A stretch of 12,933 nt of DNA, from contig DAIDIA010000132.1 of NCBI GenBank assembly GCA_027459565.1, forward strand, positions 1 to 12,933. The letters are read 5' to 3'. The first letter of the stretch is position 1. Each line of letters begins with the position of its first letter. The DNA comes from Acidimicrobiaceae bacterium. GTDB lineage: Bacteria > Actinomycetota > Acidimicrobiia > Acidimicrobiales > Bog-793. Both the position numbers and the translations under genes were made by a program. Shown here one piece after another: positions 1 through 6,442 of this stretch. The notes under the pieces were generated by a model. It saw only the letters and a list, made by a program, of their open reading frames with translations, did no database searches and was not told the DNA's origin.

Positions 1-1120
1 CGCCGGCAAGGGCCGAGATATCCGAGAGTGTCGCGCGGTCGCCGACTCCCCCGAAGATGATCTTCGCACCGAAGAGCGAGAGGAATCCCTCTCCGGCGAT
101 GCCCCAGCGTGAGCGCGCCTGGGAGAGATCCTGCAGGCTCGCGAGGGTGACGATGCCCTGACTCGCCCCCTCCGCAATAAGTACGGGAAGGTCGTGGAGC
201 GGGGCGATGTTGGCAAGCTCGTCGAGGATCAGGAGAACCCGGAAGGGCGTTGTCCGCTCGAGAGAGGCGAAGCGCTGCGCGCTGTAGGTGCGCAGGTCGC
301 GGATGAGTCCAGCGATGAGCGGGGCGATGTGGCCCTGGTGATCCGAGGGTGATGCGATGTAGAGCGTCGAAGGGCAGTCGACGAACCGCTCCCAGTCGAT
401 ACCGGGGAGATCGGAGTTGGCGAGCGCAGCTCCCATCCGGAAGGCGGAGAGCACTCCAGACGCGGTCGACCAGATCCCGCTCTGTTCCCGAGCATCGGTC
501 TCGAGGATTCCCGTCAGAAGATCAAGCGCGAGATTGGCATCGTCTCTCGCGAGAACCTCGAGCGAGTGCTCCGCGTCGCGGCGGTTGACGGTCTGGACCA
601 CCCGGGCCATCGATGACCCATCGAGGGCTGCGGAGTGGAAGAGCGTGGCGAGCAACGCGGAGGCTCGTTCTCGCCAGTGCGAACCATCGCGATCGGATCG
701 ATTACCCGTCGCACCGACCATTGCGTCCGCAGTCAGAACGCAGCGTTCCCAATCGATTGCGGAGTGCAAAGGTGACCATCCGACGCGTTGCACCTCTCGC
801 GCGGAGTCGAGTGCGTTGGTTGGATCAAAGAGCAAACACGGTCCGAGTCGAGCGCGAACTTGGTGTGTCGCGTCAATCACGTCCGATTTCGTGGAAACGG
901 AAATTACGCTGTGTTGCGCGAGGATGATGTTTGGAATGATGACCGTTGTTGTCTTTCCCGACCGCGGTGGACCAATTGCAAGCGCGCAGATCTCCGGCGC
1001 ACACCACAGAGGTCCGTGCTCGCCGAGCCCGAGAAATATTCGAGAAAACTGCTGGTCAACAACGATATTTCCATCATCGGAATTTTGCGTCGCGCGCATG
1101 TGTCGCACACTTTCACTCAT
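1..1120 (-). CDS. VirD4/TraG-type conjugative coupling ATPase, partial (C-terminus outside window)
   Basis: One uninterrupted minus-strand frame runs from an ATG at 1118-1120 to the window edge, giving 373 residues with no stop. Residues 50-57 (GPPRSGKT) are a Walker A loop. VISVSTKSD (72-80) and LLFDPTN (96-102) follow, as in TraG/TraD/VirD4 proteins. VLLILDELANIAPL (295-308) is the Walker B motif with D300/E301, and LASLQDLSQ (326-334) carries the conserved sensor Gln. Family members are hexameric ATPases that hand DNA-relaxase complexes to a type IV secretion channel. They usually have N-terminal membrane helices before Walker A; here about 50 mostly polar residues precede it. No good Shine-Dalgarno precedes the ATG. 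A GTG at 1145-1147, directly after an in-frame stop, is an alternative start and would not add a membrane helix. The family call is firm; whether the gene belongs to an active conjugative element cannot be seen from here. Confidence 0.85.
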   Translation of the reverse strand, partial: MSESVRHMRATQNSDDGNIVVDQQFSRIFLGLGEHGPLWCAPEICALAIGPPRSGKTTTVIIPNIILAQHSVISVSTKSDVIDATHQVRARLGPCLLFDPTNALDSAREVQRVGWSPLHSAIDWERCVLTADAMVGATGNRSDRDGSHWRERASALLATLFHSAALDGSSMARVVQTVNRRDAEHSLEVLARDDANLALDLLTGILETDAREQSGIWSTASGVLSAFRMGAALANSDLPGIDWERFVDCPSTLYIASPSDHQGHIAPLIAGLIRDLRTYSAQRFASLERTTPFRVLLILDELANIAPLHDLPVLIAEGASQGIVTLASLQDLSQARSRWGIAGEGFLSLFGAKIIFGGVGDRATLSDISALAG

Positions 1121-1366
1121 CGAATGCAACTGACTTATCGCGCGCACCTACTGCTTTTGATACCGATCTGTACGCGTCATCAGGTTGCAACGAAGTTCGG
1201 AAACTCGGAGCGCGCGCGACGCGGAGAAATAAAAAATGCGCAATGACACGTATTTACCTGCATGTACTGATTATCCTTTACACCTAGCGAATCAAAGGGG
1301 GCCGGAAAATGTTGTTCGGCAGTTCTTGAACCGCTGAACAGCAAGCCCCATGCTACGGAGGAATGA
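1121..1366. promoter_or_regulatory. AT-richer divergent intergenic region between coupling ATPase and HU genes
   Basis: The 246 bp separate two divergent genes and are clearly richer in A+T than the coding DNA, especially 1224-1290. They should hold both promoters. On the plus strand ATGACA (1243-1248) resembles a -35 box, and GATTAT (1269-1274) or TTTACA (1277-1282) could be -10 boxes, but no pair has ideal spacing, so I do not assign a transcription start. No ORF, tRNA or strong hairpin was seen. Confidence 0.4.
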
Positions 1367-2011
1367 GTGAACAGGACAGAGCTGATCGAAGCGATTAGTG
1401 CTGATACGGGAATGACGCGTCATCAAGTGGACGCCGCGGTCAACGCGTTTGTCTACGAAATCACCTCGAGCGTTCGTTCGGGTGACACGGTGCGTGTAAC
1501 CGGATTCGGCACTTTCAAGCTCCGGGAGCGCAAAGCCCGCGAAGGTCGCAACCCCCGGACCGGAGCGGCTGTTCAGGTCAGAGCCTCCAACGGAATCGGT
1601 TTTACGCCTGGCGTAAAACTGAAGCAAGACCTCAATTCAGATACCCCAATGGAAATACCCAAGTCCGCAGCGCCTGACAAAGAGGCTGCTGCCATGAAAG
1701 GAGCACCTGTGCCAACGAAAGTTGCCGCAAAGAAGGCGCCCGCGAAGAAGCGTGTCGCCAAGAAGACAGCAGCAAAGAAGGCTCCCGCGAAAAAGCGTGT
1801 AGTCAAGAAGGCAGCAGCCAAGAAGGCTCCCGCGAAGAAGCGTGTAGTCAAGAAGGCAGCAGCCAAGAAGGCTCCCGCGAAAAAGCGTGTAGTCAAGAAG
1901 GCTGCAGCCAAGAAGGCTCCCGCGAAAAAGCGAGTGGCCAAGAAGGCTCCCGCGAAAAAGCGTGTAGTCAAGAAGGCTCCAGCCAAGAAGGCTCCCGCCA
2001 AGAAGCGCTAA
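1367..2011 (+). CDS. hupB: HU-family nucleoid protein with histone H1-like lysine-rich tail
   Basis: The protein has 214 residues. Residues 1-90 form a full HU domain: RTELIEAI at the start, the GFGTFKLRERKAREGRNP signature at 46-63, and the hydrophobic end of the fold near 80-90. A linker (91-122) leads into a basic tail (123-214) built from KAPAKKRVVKKAAAK units. This architecture is that of mycobacterial HupB and Streptomyces HupS. Such proteins bind and compact DNA; the tail is known in mycobacteria to add DNA affinity and to be a target of lysine modification. The start is GTG at 1367 because GGAGGA (1357-1362) sits 4 nt upstream and the HU fold begins there; an ATG at 1363 lies in another frame. 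A strong terminator follows, so the gene is probably monocistronic. The hupB symbol is by architecture; hupS would describe it equally well. Confidence 0.95.
   Translation: MNRTELIEAISADTGMTRHQVDAAVNAFVYEITSSVRSGDTVRVTGFGTFKLRERKAREGRNPRTGAAVQVRASNGIGFTPGVKLKQDLNSDTPMEIPKSAAPDKEAAAMKGAPVPTKVAAKKAPAKKRVAKKTAAKKAPAKKRVVKKAAAKKAPAKKRVVKKAAAKKAPAKKRVVKKAAAKKAPAKKRVAKKAPAKKRVVKKAPAKKAPAKKR
1733..2008 (+). repeat. Tandem 45-bp coding repeats in the HU tail
   Basis: The tail is built of 15-residue units of the form KAPAKKRVxKKxAAK (45 bp). There are four such units, the second to fourth identical in protein and nearly so in DNA, with differences such as AAA/AAG and GCA/GCT. The array then shortens to 10-residue units (KAPAKKRVAK, KAPAKKRVVK) and ends KAPAKKAPAKKR. 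The near-identity points to recent unit duplication, and copy number is likely to vary between strains. Confidence 0.9.
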
Positions 2012-2033
2012 GGCCATCTTCTGGTGGTATCAA

Positions 2034-2068
2034 AGCGACCCCGGCCTCTGGCCGGGGTCGCTGCTTTT
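2034..2068 (+). terminator. Rho-independent terminator of the HU gene
   Basis: AGCGACCCCGGCC (2034-2046) and GGCCGGGGTCGCT (2050-2062) pair perfectly over 13 bp around a 3-nt loop, and GCTTTTCT follows. It begins 22 nt after the HU stop codon. It lies between two convergent genes, and on the opposite strand the hairpin is followed only by TTTGATACC, so it should act mainly on HU transcripts and only weakly on those from the deacetylase gene. Confidence 0.9.
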
Positions 2069-2097
2069 CTCATCCGTGGCGCACAGGTCGCAAAGAG

Positions 2098-2832
2098 TCA
2101 GAGCCTGTCGATCCGCTTGAATCCCTCGGCGAATGCGATGCCCACAGGGGCACCCGCCTCGGCAAGTCGATCGGTGATGCGTTTGCGAAAGGTCTCGCGC
2201 TCGGTCTTTGCCGCTTCGGTGTCGCCATCACTGATGTGCATCGTCGTGTGGAACTGGCTTCGGTGTTCCAAGAGCGCGGCGATCTTCGTCTCGAGCGCGT
2301 CGGTCACGTCCTCGAGGTGGTCGACCTCGTCCGCCTCCCAGAGCAGCAGGTGGTCTGGTCGGTGTGGATCGAGGTTGATCTCCGGGAAGAAGAGCGGATC
2401 CCGCGCCGCGACAATGCCATCTGTGGCGAGGAAGCCCGCATTCCGGTGGTCGGGATGGATCCGGTAGCGCTTCCAGGGATCGTGCGCGAACACCACCTGC
2501 GGCTGGATGCGTCGGATCCAGCTGGCGACCTGCGCGCGCTGGCGGAGCCCGGATTCAAGTTCGCCATCGGGCCATCCGAGAAAGACGACCTCGCCGCTTC
2601 CCCCGAGACGAAGCGACGCGGCTCTTTGCTCTTCGCGTCGGGTGAGGACGAGTTGCTGGGGGTCCTGGTCCTTGTCCCAAGTACCCTTGGAACCATCGGT
2701 GCAGATGAGATGAAAGATCTCTGTACCCGCTGCTGCCCATTTCGCGAGGGTTCCGCCACACCCGAACTCGACATCGTCGGGGTGTGCCGCGATCGCGAGG
2801 GCGCGCATCGGGCGTTCGAGATTCGTCGTCAT
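2098..2832 (-). CDS. PIG-L/LmbE-family zinc deacetylase
   Basis: The 244-residue protein carries the family's first metal motif AHPDDVEFGCGGT at 16-28 (H17 and D20 as zinc ligands, D19 as the likely base) and the second motif HPDHR at 126-130 (H126/H129). The family removes acetyl groups from N-acetylglucosamine-type amides; MshB and Mca of mycothiol metabolism and BshB of bacillithiol synthesis are members. The substrate here cannot be assigned; the length is shorter than typical MshB. The start ATG at 2830-2832 overlaps the cofC stop as ATGA, a coupled arrangement, so the two genes are very likely one operon. A second Met at residue 9 could also serve as start, but the overlap favours the first. 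The upstream partner makes an F420 precursor, so a role linked to F420 or redox-cofactor chemistry is possible but only inferred. Confidence 0.85.
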   Translation of the reverse strand: MTTNLERPMRALAIAAHPDDVEFGCGGTLAKWAAAGTEIFHLICTDGSKGTWDKDQDPQQLVLTRREEQRAASLRLGGSGEVVFLGWPDGELESGLRQRAQVASWIRRIQPQVVFAHDPWKRYRIHPDHRNAGFLATDGIVAARDPLFFPEINLDPHRPDHLLLWEADEVDHLEDVTDALETKIAALLEHRSQFHTTMHISDGDTEAAKTERETFRKRITDRLAEAGAPVGIAFAEGFKRIDRL

Positions 2833-3428
2833 GGGGATGCTCGCTTTCTTGGGGCATGTGAACGCATGAGGTCGTCGACCAGCACGAGGTCACCGGGAAG
2901 ATCGACATCGGAGGCTAGACGCCAATCAAAGACACTGAGACATCGCACATGATGTCGTGCCGCCTCCATCTGATGGTTTTGATATGAACGGGAACCGTAG
3001 CGGAAGGTGAACGGTACAGAGGCGGGGATCGCGATCACGTTGGTGCCATCGAGACGGTGATCAGGCGCAATCGTGACCGCGTCGTCGTCTCCGAAATGTT
3101 CGAGGTCTCTCGCAAAGGGAAGATCCGCGTGCGCGACGATCACCCGGGAAAAACCCGACGCGACGAGATGACGAAAACCCGCGCCGACCGCGCCGGAGAG
3201 GCCGAGCCCCGGCGTCCACAGAACCGTTGCCCCCATCGCGATCGCCCAGTCCGCGACCTCTGAATCGTCACAGGCGACAAATGCGGGAGACGAGCCGCTC
3301 GCGTTGACCACGATCTCCGCGAGTGATTTTGCAAGCGAGATGCGCGACCGGTCGTCAAGGACCTCCGCGAGGCGGTGCTTTGCCGCGCGAAAGGACTTCA
3401 CCGGCACCAAGATGGCCTGCATTCTCAC
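2829..3428 (-). CDS. cofC: CofC/FbiD-type guanylyltransferase of coenzyme F420 biosynthesis
   Basis: The 199-residue protein matches the CofC nucleotidyltransferase fold. The N-terminal LVPVKSFRAAKHRLA (7-21) is the nucleotide-binding signature, with the HADLP motif in the middle, APDHRLDGTNVI for substrate binding, then FRYGSRSYQNH and a final DVDLPGDL. CofC/FbiD couples GTP to 2-phospholactate or, in mycobacteria, to phosphoenolpyruvate, producing the activated three-carbon unit that CofD/FbiA joins to the deazaflavin FO. Which substrate is used cannot be read from sequence. The listed start is GTG at 3426-3428; an ATG two codons later (3420-3422) is nearly as good, and neither has a well-spaced Shine-Dalgarno. 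It is the first gene of a two-gene operon with the PIG-L deacetylase. cofD/fbiA and fbiB/cofE are not in the window. Confidence 0.9.
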   Translation of the reverse strand: MRMQAILVPVKSFRAAKHRLAEVLDDRSRISLAKSLAEIVVNASGSSPAFVACDDSEVADWAIAMGATVLWTPGLGLSGAVGAGFRHLVASGFSRVIVAHADLPFARDLEHFGDDDAVTIAPDHRLDGTNVIAIPASVPFTFRYGSRSYQNHQMEAARHHVRCLSVFDWRLASDVDLPGDLVLVDDLMRSHAPRKRASP

Positions 3429-3928
3429 AGTCTAGAGAGCGTGTTGCCCTCCTCTCCGACCCAGCGTCTGCGACCCAAGGCGAGATCGTGCCCACTGAGA
3501 GGTCAAGGGATTGGTCCCGCGGGCCGAGAGGATGGCTGTCGTTCTCGGTCCGCCGTGGATTTCAACGTGAACTGCTCGCCTGACTGAGCGCGGGTCGGAT
3601 CCAGCCTGGCGAACGACGGTCTGGCGCGGTTGCGACCGGACGCGTCGGTGCGACGCGGCAATGCACGCCAATTGGAGTCGGGTGCGGCCTCGTGGGCGTC
3701 GCGCTCTCGCTCGTGGTGCTCCTCGTGCACCGCGGTCGCCTCGCCCGATCTTGGTTCGTCGTGCGCGCGAACGTGGCACTTCGGTCATGGGTGCAGGCCG
3801 ACAAAGAGGTGACCTTTGGCTCTATGCGACACGTCGAGGGTTTTCTATGGTGAGCAGAGCGGGCCGAAAATCTGAACGCACAGAGCTGTGCGCGTTGTTT
3901 GAAGATGCCCGTGAAGGAGATCAAGGCG
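3429..3928. other. About 500 bp without a convincing intact gene
   Basis: The stretch lies between the divergent cofC and membrane-protein genes. Open frames here are arginine/serine/proline-rich and look like chance frames in GC-rich DNA, except for the hydrophobic frame at 3630-3853 described separately. Promoters for both flanking genes should lie here, but no clear -35/-10 pair stands out. AAGGAG at 3914-3919 is the ribosome-binding site of the next gene. Confidence 0.5.
3630..3853 (+). pseudogene. Possible frame-broken small membrane-protein ORF
   Basis: A plus-strand frame ending at the TGA at 3851-3853 encodes, from about 3675, a hydrophobic helix (GVGCGLVGVALSLVVLLV) followed by a basic stretch and an acidic end, with strongly GC-rich third positions as in real genes. 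It has no ATG, GTG or TTG ahead of the helix. A neighbouring frame that starts with TTG at 3630 also has coding-like third positions up to about 3675 and would supply a polar N-terminus if the frame changed near 3675. That pattern fits a small membrane protein with a frameshift, either a decayed gene or an assembly error. It could also be chance. I recognise no family. Confidence 0.25.
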
Positions 3929-4495
3929 ATGAAACGGAAGACCTTTGACATGCTGCTCAGTGCGGGAGGTGTCGTTGTCGTGGTGGTGTTGATTGTCGCA
4001 GGTGCTCTCTTGACCTGGGGATCGAACTTCATCGGGAGCCAGGTGACGAGTCAGCTCAGCGCACAGAAGATCTATTTTCCACCGGCTACGGCATTCGCCC
4101 ATGCGAAGGCGGGCACCGAGATAACACCGAGCATGAAGCCTTACCTGCTTCAATATGCGGGTCAGCAGATGACCACCGGCGCGCAGGCCGAGGCGTACGC
4201 AAATCATTTCATCGCGGTCCATCTCTCGGAGATGCCTTATGGCGGCGTCTATGCCACCGCCAGCGCAGCCGCGTTGGCAGATCCGAAGAACGCCTCTACG
4301 GCGGCACTGGTGAACACGATCTTCAAGGGCACGACGCTCCGCGGGCTGCTTCTCAGCACCTACGCGTTCTGGCAGATGGGTCAGATCGCCGGCGATGCGG
4401 CACTTGCGTCGTTCATCCTCGCCGGCATCATGCTGTTGCTTGTGGTGTTTGGACTGCTCCACTACCGGAGGGCTCCCGAGGTGGCTGAACTCTGA
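3929..4495 (+). CDS. Unknown membrane protein with N- and C-terminal anchors
   Basis: The 188-residue protein has a hydrophobic helix at about residues 8-30 (valine-rich), a non-membrane domain of roughly 100 residues, an amphipathic or hydrophobic segment at about 135-157 and a final helix at about 158-178 followed by a short basic tail. The middle domain lies between the anchors and is probably outside the cytoplasm. The start is ATG at 3929 because AAGGAG (3914-3919) lies 9 nt upstream; in-frame TTG 3899 and ATG 3905 are less well supported. I do not recognise the family and see no catalytic motif. It is the first plus-strand gene before gpsA, 240 bp upstream, and an 11-bp inverted repeat starts 6 nt after its stop, so joint transcription with gpsA is doubtful. 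Confidence 0.8.
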   Translation: MKRKTFDMLLSAGGVVVVVVLIVAGALLTWGSNFIGSQVTSQLSAQKIYFPPATAFAHAKAGTEITPSMKPYLLQYAGQQMTTGAQAEAYANHFIAVHLSEMPYGGVYATASAAALADPKNASTAALVNTIFKGTTLRGLLLSTYAFWQMGQIAGDAALASFILAGIMLLLVVFGLLHYRRAPEVAEL

Positions 4496-4501
4496 GATTG
4501 T

Positions 4502-4543
4502 GCGACCAACGTTGACCGGTTCCCTCGCGAAGACGTTGGTCGC
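4502..4543. repeat. 11-bp perfect inverted repeat with 20-nt loop
   Basis: GCGACCAACGT (4502-4512) is the exact reverse complement of ACGTTGGTCGC (4533-4543). It begins 6 nt after the stop of the upstream membrane-protein gene. The stem is GC-rich but no T-run follows (CCATCCTCAGG), and the 20-nt loop is long for a classic terminator. It may be a factor-dependent terminator, an mRNA-stabilising hairpin or an operator for gpsA. Confidence 0.6.
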
Positions 4544-4735
4544 CCATCCTCAGGTGTGCCGGCGTCGGGTCTCGATCCGGTGATCGGAGGCGGACCAATG
4601 CGTGCCAGTCGCAGTTGGCCCGACCGTGATTCTGGTGGAGTCCCCGTCGAGCGTATGCATCGTCAGGATGCGAGAGTGCCATTAGCGTTGTGACCATGCG
4701 TCCGTCAGTTCGTCTGTTCACCGGCGCGGTACATC

Positions 4736-5734
4736 GTGGGTGAGCGCATTGCGATTCTCGGAGCCGGCTCCTGGGGCACGACCGTTGCCTCGGTGCTTTC
4801 GAGCCGGCATACGATCTCGATGTGGGCGAGGGATGCCTCGATTGCGCGCGAGATCTGTGAACGGCACACCAACAGCACCTACCTGGGATCCCACGTTCTG
4901 CCCGCGCAGATTCGCGCGACGACCTCCCTCGAAGATGCCCTCGAGGGAGTCTCGGTCATCGCGCTCGCCGTACCGAGCCATGGGGTGCGCTCGGTGCTCG
5001 AAAGCTGCGCGCTGCCAAAGGGCGCAGAGGTTGTCCTCAGCCTCACGAAAGGGCTCGAGGAGACGAGCAACCTGCGAATGACCGAGGTGATCAGCGAGGT
5101 CTGGTCCCCGGGGCATGTCGGTGTGCTGACAGGTCCCAACCTGGCGCGCGAGATACTGCTCGGCCAACCGACCGCATCGGTCATCGCGATGGGCGATGCG
5201 GTTGTCGCGAAGGACCTTCAGGAGATCTTCTCGACTCCCGCGCTTCGGATCTACACCAACCCCGACGTCGTCGGCTGCGAGATCGCGGGAGCAACAAAGA
5301 ATGTCATGGCCATCGCGATCGGCATGGCCGCGGGACTTGGACTCGGAGACAACACGCGGGCGACGTTGATCACCCGGTCACTTGCGGAGATCTCAAGGCT
5401 CGGTCAGGCACTCGGGGGCGAGCGCCAGACGTTCGCAGGACTCGCCGGACTCGGCGACCTCGTCGCGACATCATCGGGTACGAAGAGTCGCAACTTCAGC
5501 TTTGGATACTCCCTGGGGGAGGGGAGGTCGGTCGAAGAGACCATCCAGACGACGCGCATGGTGGCCGAAGGTGTGCGAAGCTGTCGCCCGGTGGCCGGAC
5601 TCGCCGACGCGCATCTCATCGACGTTCCGATTGTCAAGGAGGTGATCGCGGTCTGTCACGAGGGAAGCAGTCCGCGAGATGCGATGCGGAGGCTGATGTC
5701 GCGGGTGGCAAAGTCGGAGTTTGACGATCGATGA
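4736..5734 (+). CDS. gpsA: NAD(P)H-dependent glycerol-3-phosphate dehydrogenase
   Basis: The 332-residue protein has the usual GpsA length and motifs: GAGSWGTTVA (9-18) for dinucleotide binding, LSLTKGLEE (101-109), LTGPNLAREI (131-140), the catalytic lysine K188 in GATKNV, NTRATLITRSLAEI and the FAGLAGLGDLVAT segment. It reduces dihydroxyacetone phosphate to sn-glycerol-3-phosphate in the cytoplasm, the entry step of phospholipid synthesis. The GTG at 4736 is chosen because the Rossmann fold begins three codons later and no better in-frame start lies close by; no clear Shine-Dalgarno is visible, so the start is less certain than the identity. rnhB follows after 27 bp, suggesting cotranscription. 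Its position near cofC and HU matches, from memory, the mycobacterial neighbourhood. Confidence 0.96.
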   Translation: MGERIAILGAGSWGTTVASVLSSRHTISMWARDASIAREICERHTNSTYLGSHVLPAQIRATTSLEDALEGVSVIALAVPSHGVRSVLESCALPKGAEVVLSLTKGLEETSNLRMTEVISEVWSPGHVGVLTGPNLAREILLGQPTASVIAMGDAVVAKDLQEIFSTPALRIYTNPDVVGCEIAGATKNVMAIAIGMAAGLGLGDNTRATLITRSLAEISRLGQALGGERQTFAGLAGLGDLVATSSGTKSRNFSFGYSLGEGRSVEETIQTTRMVAEGVRSCRPVAGLADAHLIDVPIVKEVIAVCHEGSSPRDAMRRLMSRVAKSEFDDR

Positions 5735-5761
5735 CATCTGCTCGGCCGGGGTAAGGCACGC

Positions 5762-6400
5762 GTGACACGGGTCGAAGACCCGACCGATGAGGTTGAACAA
5801 CGGTGTTTCGCGAGCGGTGCGCGCCTCGTCGCCGGCATCGACGAGGTCGGGCGCGGGGCCTGGGCGGGGCCGGTCTCCGTTGGGATCGCGGTCGTCGACG
5901 CCGCCGCTCTCGCGATGTTCCCCACGGGTGTCCGCGATTCGAAGATGCTTTCACCCGCGCGGCGAGAGGCATTGTTCCCGCTGCTCCAGCAGGCCGTTCT
6001 CGCGTATTTCGTGGGTCAGGCGAGTCCGGATGAGTGTGATCGTTTCGGGATGACCGAGGCGCAACGTCTTGCAACGCAGCGGGCCTTTGCCCGTCTGCCG
6101 GTTGCGCCGGATCAGGTCATTCTCGATGGCGCGGTGAACTTCTCCGGGAGTTCGGATGCGATCGTCCTCCCGGGAGCCGATCGCAGGGTTCTTACGGTTG
6201 CTGCCGCTTCGATCCTTGCGAAGGTCACGCGTGATCGTCAGATGATCCGGTATCACGACACGTATCCGGAATACGATTTCGCGTCCAACAAGGGCTATCC
6301 CTCGCCAGTACACAAAGATGCACTTGAGCGCATTGGAATGTCGCGGATCCATCGCCGAAGTTGGTCGTTCGCATCTCGCTACGCCTCATTGATTTCTTGA
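5762..6400 (+). CDS. rnhB: Ribonuclease HII
   Basis: The 212-residue protein carries the RNase HII signature GIDEVGRGAWAGPV (25-38), with metal-binding D27 and E28, then DSK (59-61), the third acidic residue in VILDGAVNF (D122) and AAASILAKVTRDRQM (147-161) with D158. It cleaves the RNA strand of RNA-DNA hybrids and single ribonucleotides embedded in DNA. All catalytic acids are present and the length is normal for the family. The start is GTG at 5762, with a GTAAGG-type ribosome-binding site (5751-5756) 5 nt upstream. It lies 27 bp after gpsA and 42 bp before the permease gene, consistent with one transcript. Confidence 0.96.
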   Translation: MTRVEDPTDEVEQRCFASGARLVAGIDEVGRGAWAGPVSVGIAVVDAAALAMFPTGVRDSKMLSPARREALFPLLQQAVLAYFVGQASPDECDRFGMTEAQRLATQRAFARLPVAPDQVILDGAVNFSGSSDAIVLPGADRRVLTVAAASILAKVTRDRQMIRYHDTYPEYDFASNKGYPSPVHKDALERIGMSRIHRRSWSFASRYASLIS

Positions 6401-6442
6401 GTTCACGGGCTTTTCCGAGAAACCAGAGGGCTAACGTTTGCC

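Noticed and set aside
417..1133. Long plus-strand open frame opposite the coupling ATPase
   Set aside because: Its product is Ser/Arg-rich without any motif, and the opposite strand holds a clear P-loop ATPase.
1573..2017. Two minus-strand open frames opposite the HU tail giving repetitive hydrophobic proteins
   Set aside because: The repeats (AGAFLA, RGSLLG) are the antisense image of the lysine/alanine/proline tail codons.
3562..4462. Minus-strand open frames across the gap and the unknown membrane gene
   Set aside because: They lack ribosome-binding sites and have Thr/Arg/His-rich composition; the plus-strand membrane protein has a good Shine-Dalgarno and realistic helices.
4696..4743. 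Fifteen-codon ATG frame overlapping the gpsA start as a possible leader peptide
   Set aside because: No ribosome-binding site precedes it and the sequence has no attenuation-like codons; too short to support.
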